A program made the translations under genes and the position numbers. A stretch of 7,000 nt of DNA, taken from positions 1 to 7,000 of the forward strand of contig JAILIJ010000102.1 of NCBI GenBank assembly GCA_024695315.1, read 5' to 3'. The notes under the pieces were generated by a model. It saw only the letters and a program-made list of their open reading frames with translations, made no database searches and had not been told where the DNA came from. How positions within the stretch are numbered: position 1 is the stretch's first letter; each line of letters begins with the position of its first letter. The DNA is from Bacteroidaceae bacterium (GTDB lineage: Bacteria; Bacteroidota; Bacteroidia; Bacteroidales; Bacteroidaceae). Of the stretch, positions 5,991 through 7,000 are shown one piece after another.

Positions 5991-6910
5991 TGGAAAGATA
6001 CAACGAGTTTGGTGCTTGGCTCAAATCGCAAGTTGGATGTAAGGTTCAAAAGATTTCTATTAACGCGGGATTCACCTGTCCTAACCGTGATGGTACGGTT
6101 GGGGTAGGTGGATGTACGTATTGCAATAATCAAACTTTTAACCCTTCGTATTGTCAGACTGAAAAGACTGTTACACAGCAGTTGTTGGAGGGTAAGCAAT
6201 TCTTTAGTAGGAAATATCCGGAAATGAAATATTTGGCATATTTCCAGGCTTATACAAATACATACGGCACACTTTCTCATCTAATATCCTTGTACGAGGA
6301 GGCTCTTGCCGTTGATGGTGTGATAGGCATAGTAATCGGTACGCGTCCTGACTGCATGCCTGACGAACTGCTTGACTATTTGGAAGAACTGAATAAACGT
6401 GCTTTTCTGATTGTTGAATATGGAATAGAAAGTACATCTGACAAGGTCTTGAAAAGGATAAACCGAGGACATGACCATCAAACTACACTTGAAGCGGTAA
6501 GGCGAACGGCGTCACGCGGGATAATTACTGGAGGACATGTTATTCTTGGACTTCCGGGTACTTCACGCGAGGAAATATTACATGAGGCTGCAGTATTATC
6601 AGAAATGCCGTTGACAACCTTAAAGCTTCATCAACTTCAACTTATCAAGGGGACGAAGATGGCCGAAGAGTTTTTTTCTGACGCGTCCGACTTCCACCTT
6701 TTCTCCGCAGACGAGTATATTGACCTTGTCATTGATTTTGTGGAGCGCCTTCGTCCTGATATCGTATTGGAAAGATTCGTTTCACAATCACCAGCTTCTC
6801 TCTTGGCTATTCCTGGGTGGGGATTGAAAAATTATGAGTTTGTAGATAGAGTAAGGAAGCGAATGGAGGAGCGTGACGCAAGGCAAGGGCGTCTTTGGAA
6901 AGTTATGTAG
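5990..6910 (+). CDS. TIGR01212-family radical SAM protein (YhcC/YtqA-like)
   Basis: The 306-residue protein is a cytoplasmic radical SAM enzyme. The cluster-binding cysteines appear as Cys30, Cys42 and Cys45 in CPNRDGTVGVGGCTYC (30-45), a C-x11-C-x2-C spacing unlike the usual CxxxCxxC but typical of this Elp3-like family. Other family blocks are YFQAYTNTY (84-92), IGTRPDCMP (116-124), EYGIES (143-148), GGHVILGLPGTS (181-192) and LKLHQLQLIKGT (211-222). The length is normal for the family. Relatives include E. coli YhcC, of uncertain role, and B. subtilis YtqA (MnmL), which has been linked to tRNA wobble-uridine modification; transfer of that role to this protein is inference. The ATG overlaps the upstream stop in TAATG, so translation is probably coupled to the CotH gene. 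No other Shine-Dalgarno site is evident. Confidence 0.95.
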   Translation: MERYNEFGAWLKSQVGCKVQKISINAGFTCPNRDGTVGVGGCTYCNNQTFNPSYCQTEKTVTQQLLEGKQFFSRKYPEMKYLAYFQAYTNTYGTLSHLISLYEEALAVDGVIGIVIGTRPDCMPDELLDYLEELNKRAFLIVEYGIESTSDKVLKRINRGHDHQTTLEAVRRTASRGIITGGHVILGLPGTSREEILHEAAVLSEMPLTTLKLHQLQLIKGTKMAEEFFSDASDFHLFSADEYIDLVIDFVERLRPDIVLERFVSQSPASLLAIPGWGLKNYEFVDRVRKRMEERDARQGRLWKVM

Positions 6911-7000
6911 ATTATTGGGCTAAGTATTTGTACTTCTTTTCATAGTATGGTACTTTGCCCATTTTTGCATAATGAGTCTTTTGTCTTTATCCACTTGAAC
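6911..7000 (-). other. 3' flank, possible tail of a convergent gene
   Basis: On the minus strand one frame enters from the window edge and ends at TAG 6920-6922 (last residues YHTMKRSTNT), and another ends at TGA 6940-6942. The third has a stop at 6987-6989 and then reads GKVPYYEKKYKYLAQ to a TAA at 6912-6914. Each is short, and none can be assigned to a family. A gene converging on the radical SAM gene is plausible, but the correct frame cannot be decided from 90 bases. Confidence 0.25.
6916..6966 (+). terminator. Possible intrinsic terminator after the radical SAM gene
   Basis: TGGGC-T-AAGTA (6916-6926) pairs with TACTT-T-GCCCA (6951-6961), ten base pairs with one T-T mismatch, followed by TTTTT (6962-6966). 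It begins six bases after the stop of the radical SAM gene. The 24-base loop is long for a simple terminator, and the same bases may be the end of a convergent coding frame, so the call is moderate. Confidence 0.4.

Noticed and set aside
5783..6280. 165-codon minus-strand frame across the CotH-radical SAM junction
   Set aside because: It overlaps two well-supported genes on the other strand and shows no recognisable protein features.

Overview
The window is chromosomal DNA of a member of the Bacteroidales, most likely a Prevotella-like genus. Three things point there: the gene order rplM-rpsI-rpsB-tsf, promoters that fit the Bacteroidetes consensus (TTTG, about 20 bases, TAnnTTTG) with A-rich start contexts instead of strong Shine-Dalgarno sites, and a secreted protein with a type IX secretion C-terminal sorting domain. 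The genus is an inference; the phylum is well supported.

Layout. Positions 1-700 are AT-rich with no convincing gene. They hold several inverted repeats, including a perfect 18-bp stem at 463-501, a short GTTGCCT repeat run and some degenerate repeats. Positions 704-3913 are one minus-strand ribosomal block in the order of transcription rplM (L13), rpsI (S9), rpsB (S2), tsf (EF-Ts), driven by a promoter at 3882-3913 and ended by an intrinsic terminator at 704-727. The non-coding parts of this block are rich in potential RNA structure: the rplM leader (3691-3877), the rpsI-rpsB gap (2606-2825) and the rpsB-tsf gap (1747-1828). These are the best candidates for undescribed regulation here.

From 3929 a divergent plus-strand unit begins. 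A consensus promoter lies about 30 bases before the start of a 667-residue exported protein with a CotH-type kinase-like domain, a ricin-type beta-trefoil and a T9SS sorting domain. Its stop overlaps (TAATG) the start of a TIGR01212-family radical SAM gene. A possible terminator follows at 6916-6966, and the last 90 bases may carry the tail of a convergent gene.

The ribosomal genes supply translation components. The plus-strand pair joins a cell-surface or secreted protein to a cytoplasmic iron-sulfur enzyme that has no evident shared pathway with it. I see no CRISPR array, transposase, tRNA, rRNA or phage gene. Most of the window is conserved core genome, and no clearly novel multi-gene system is visible.
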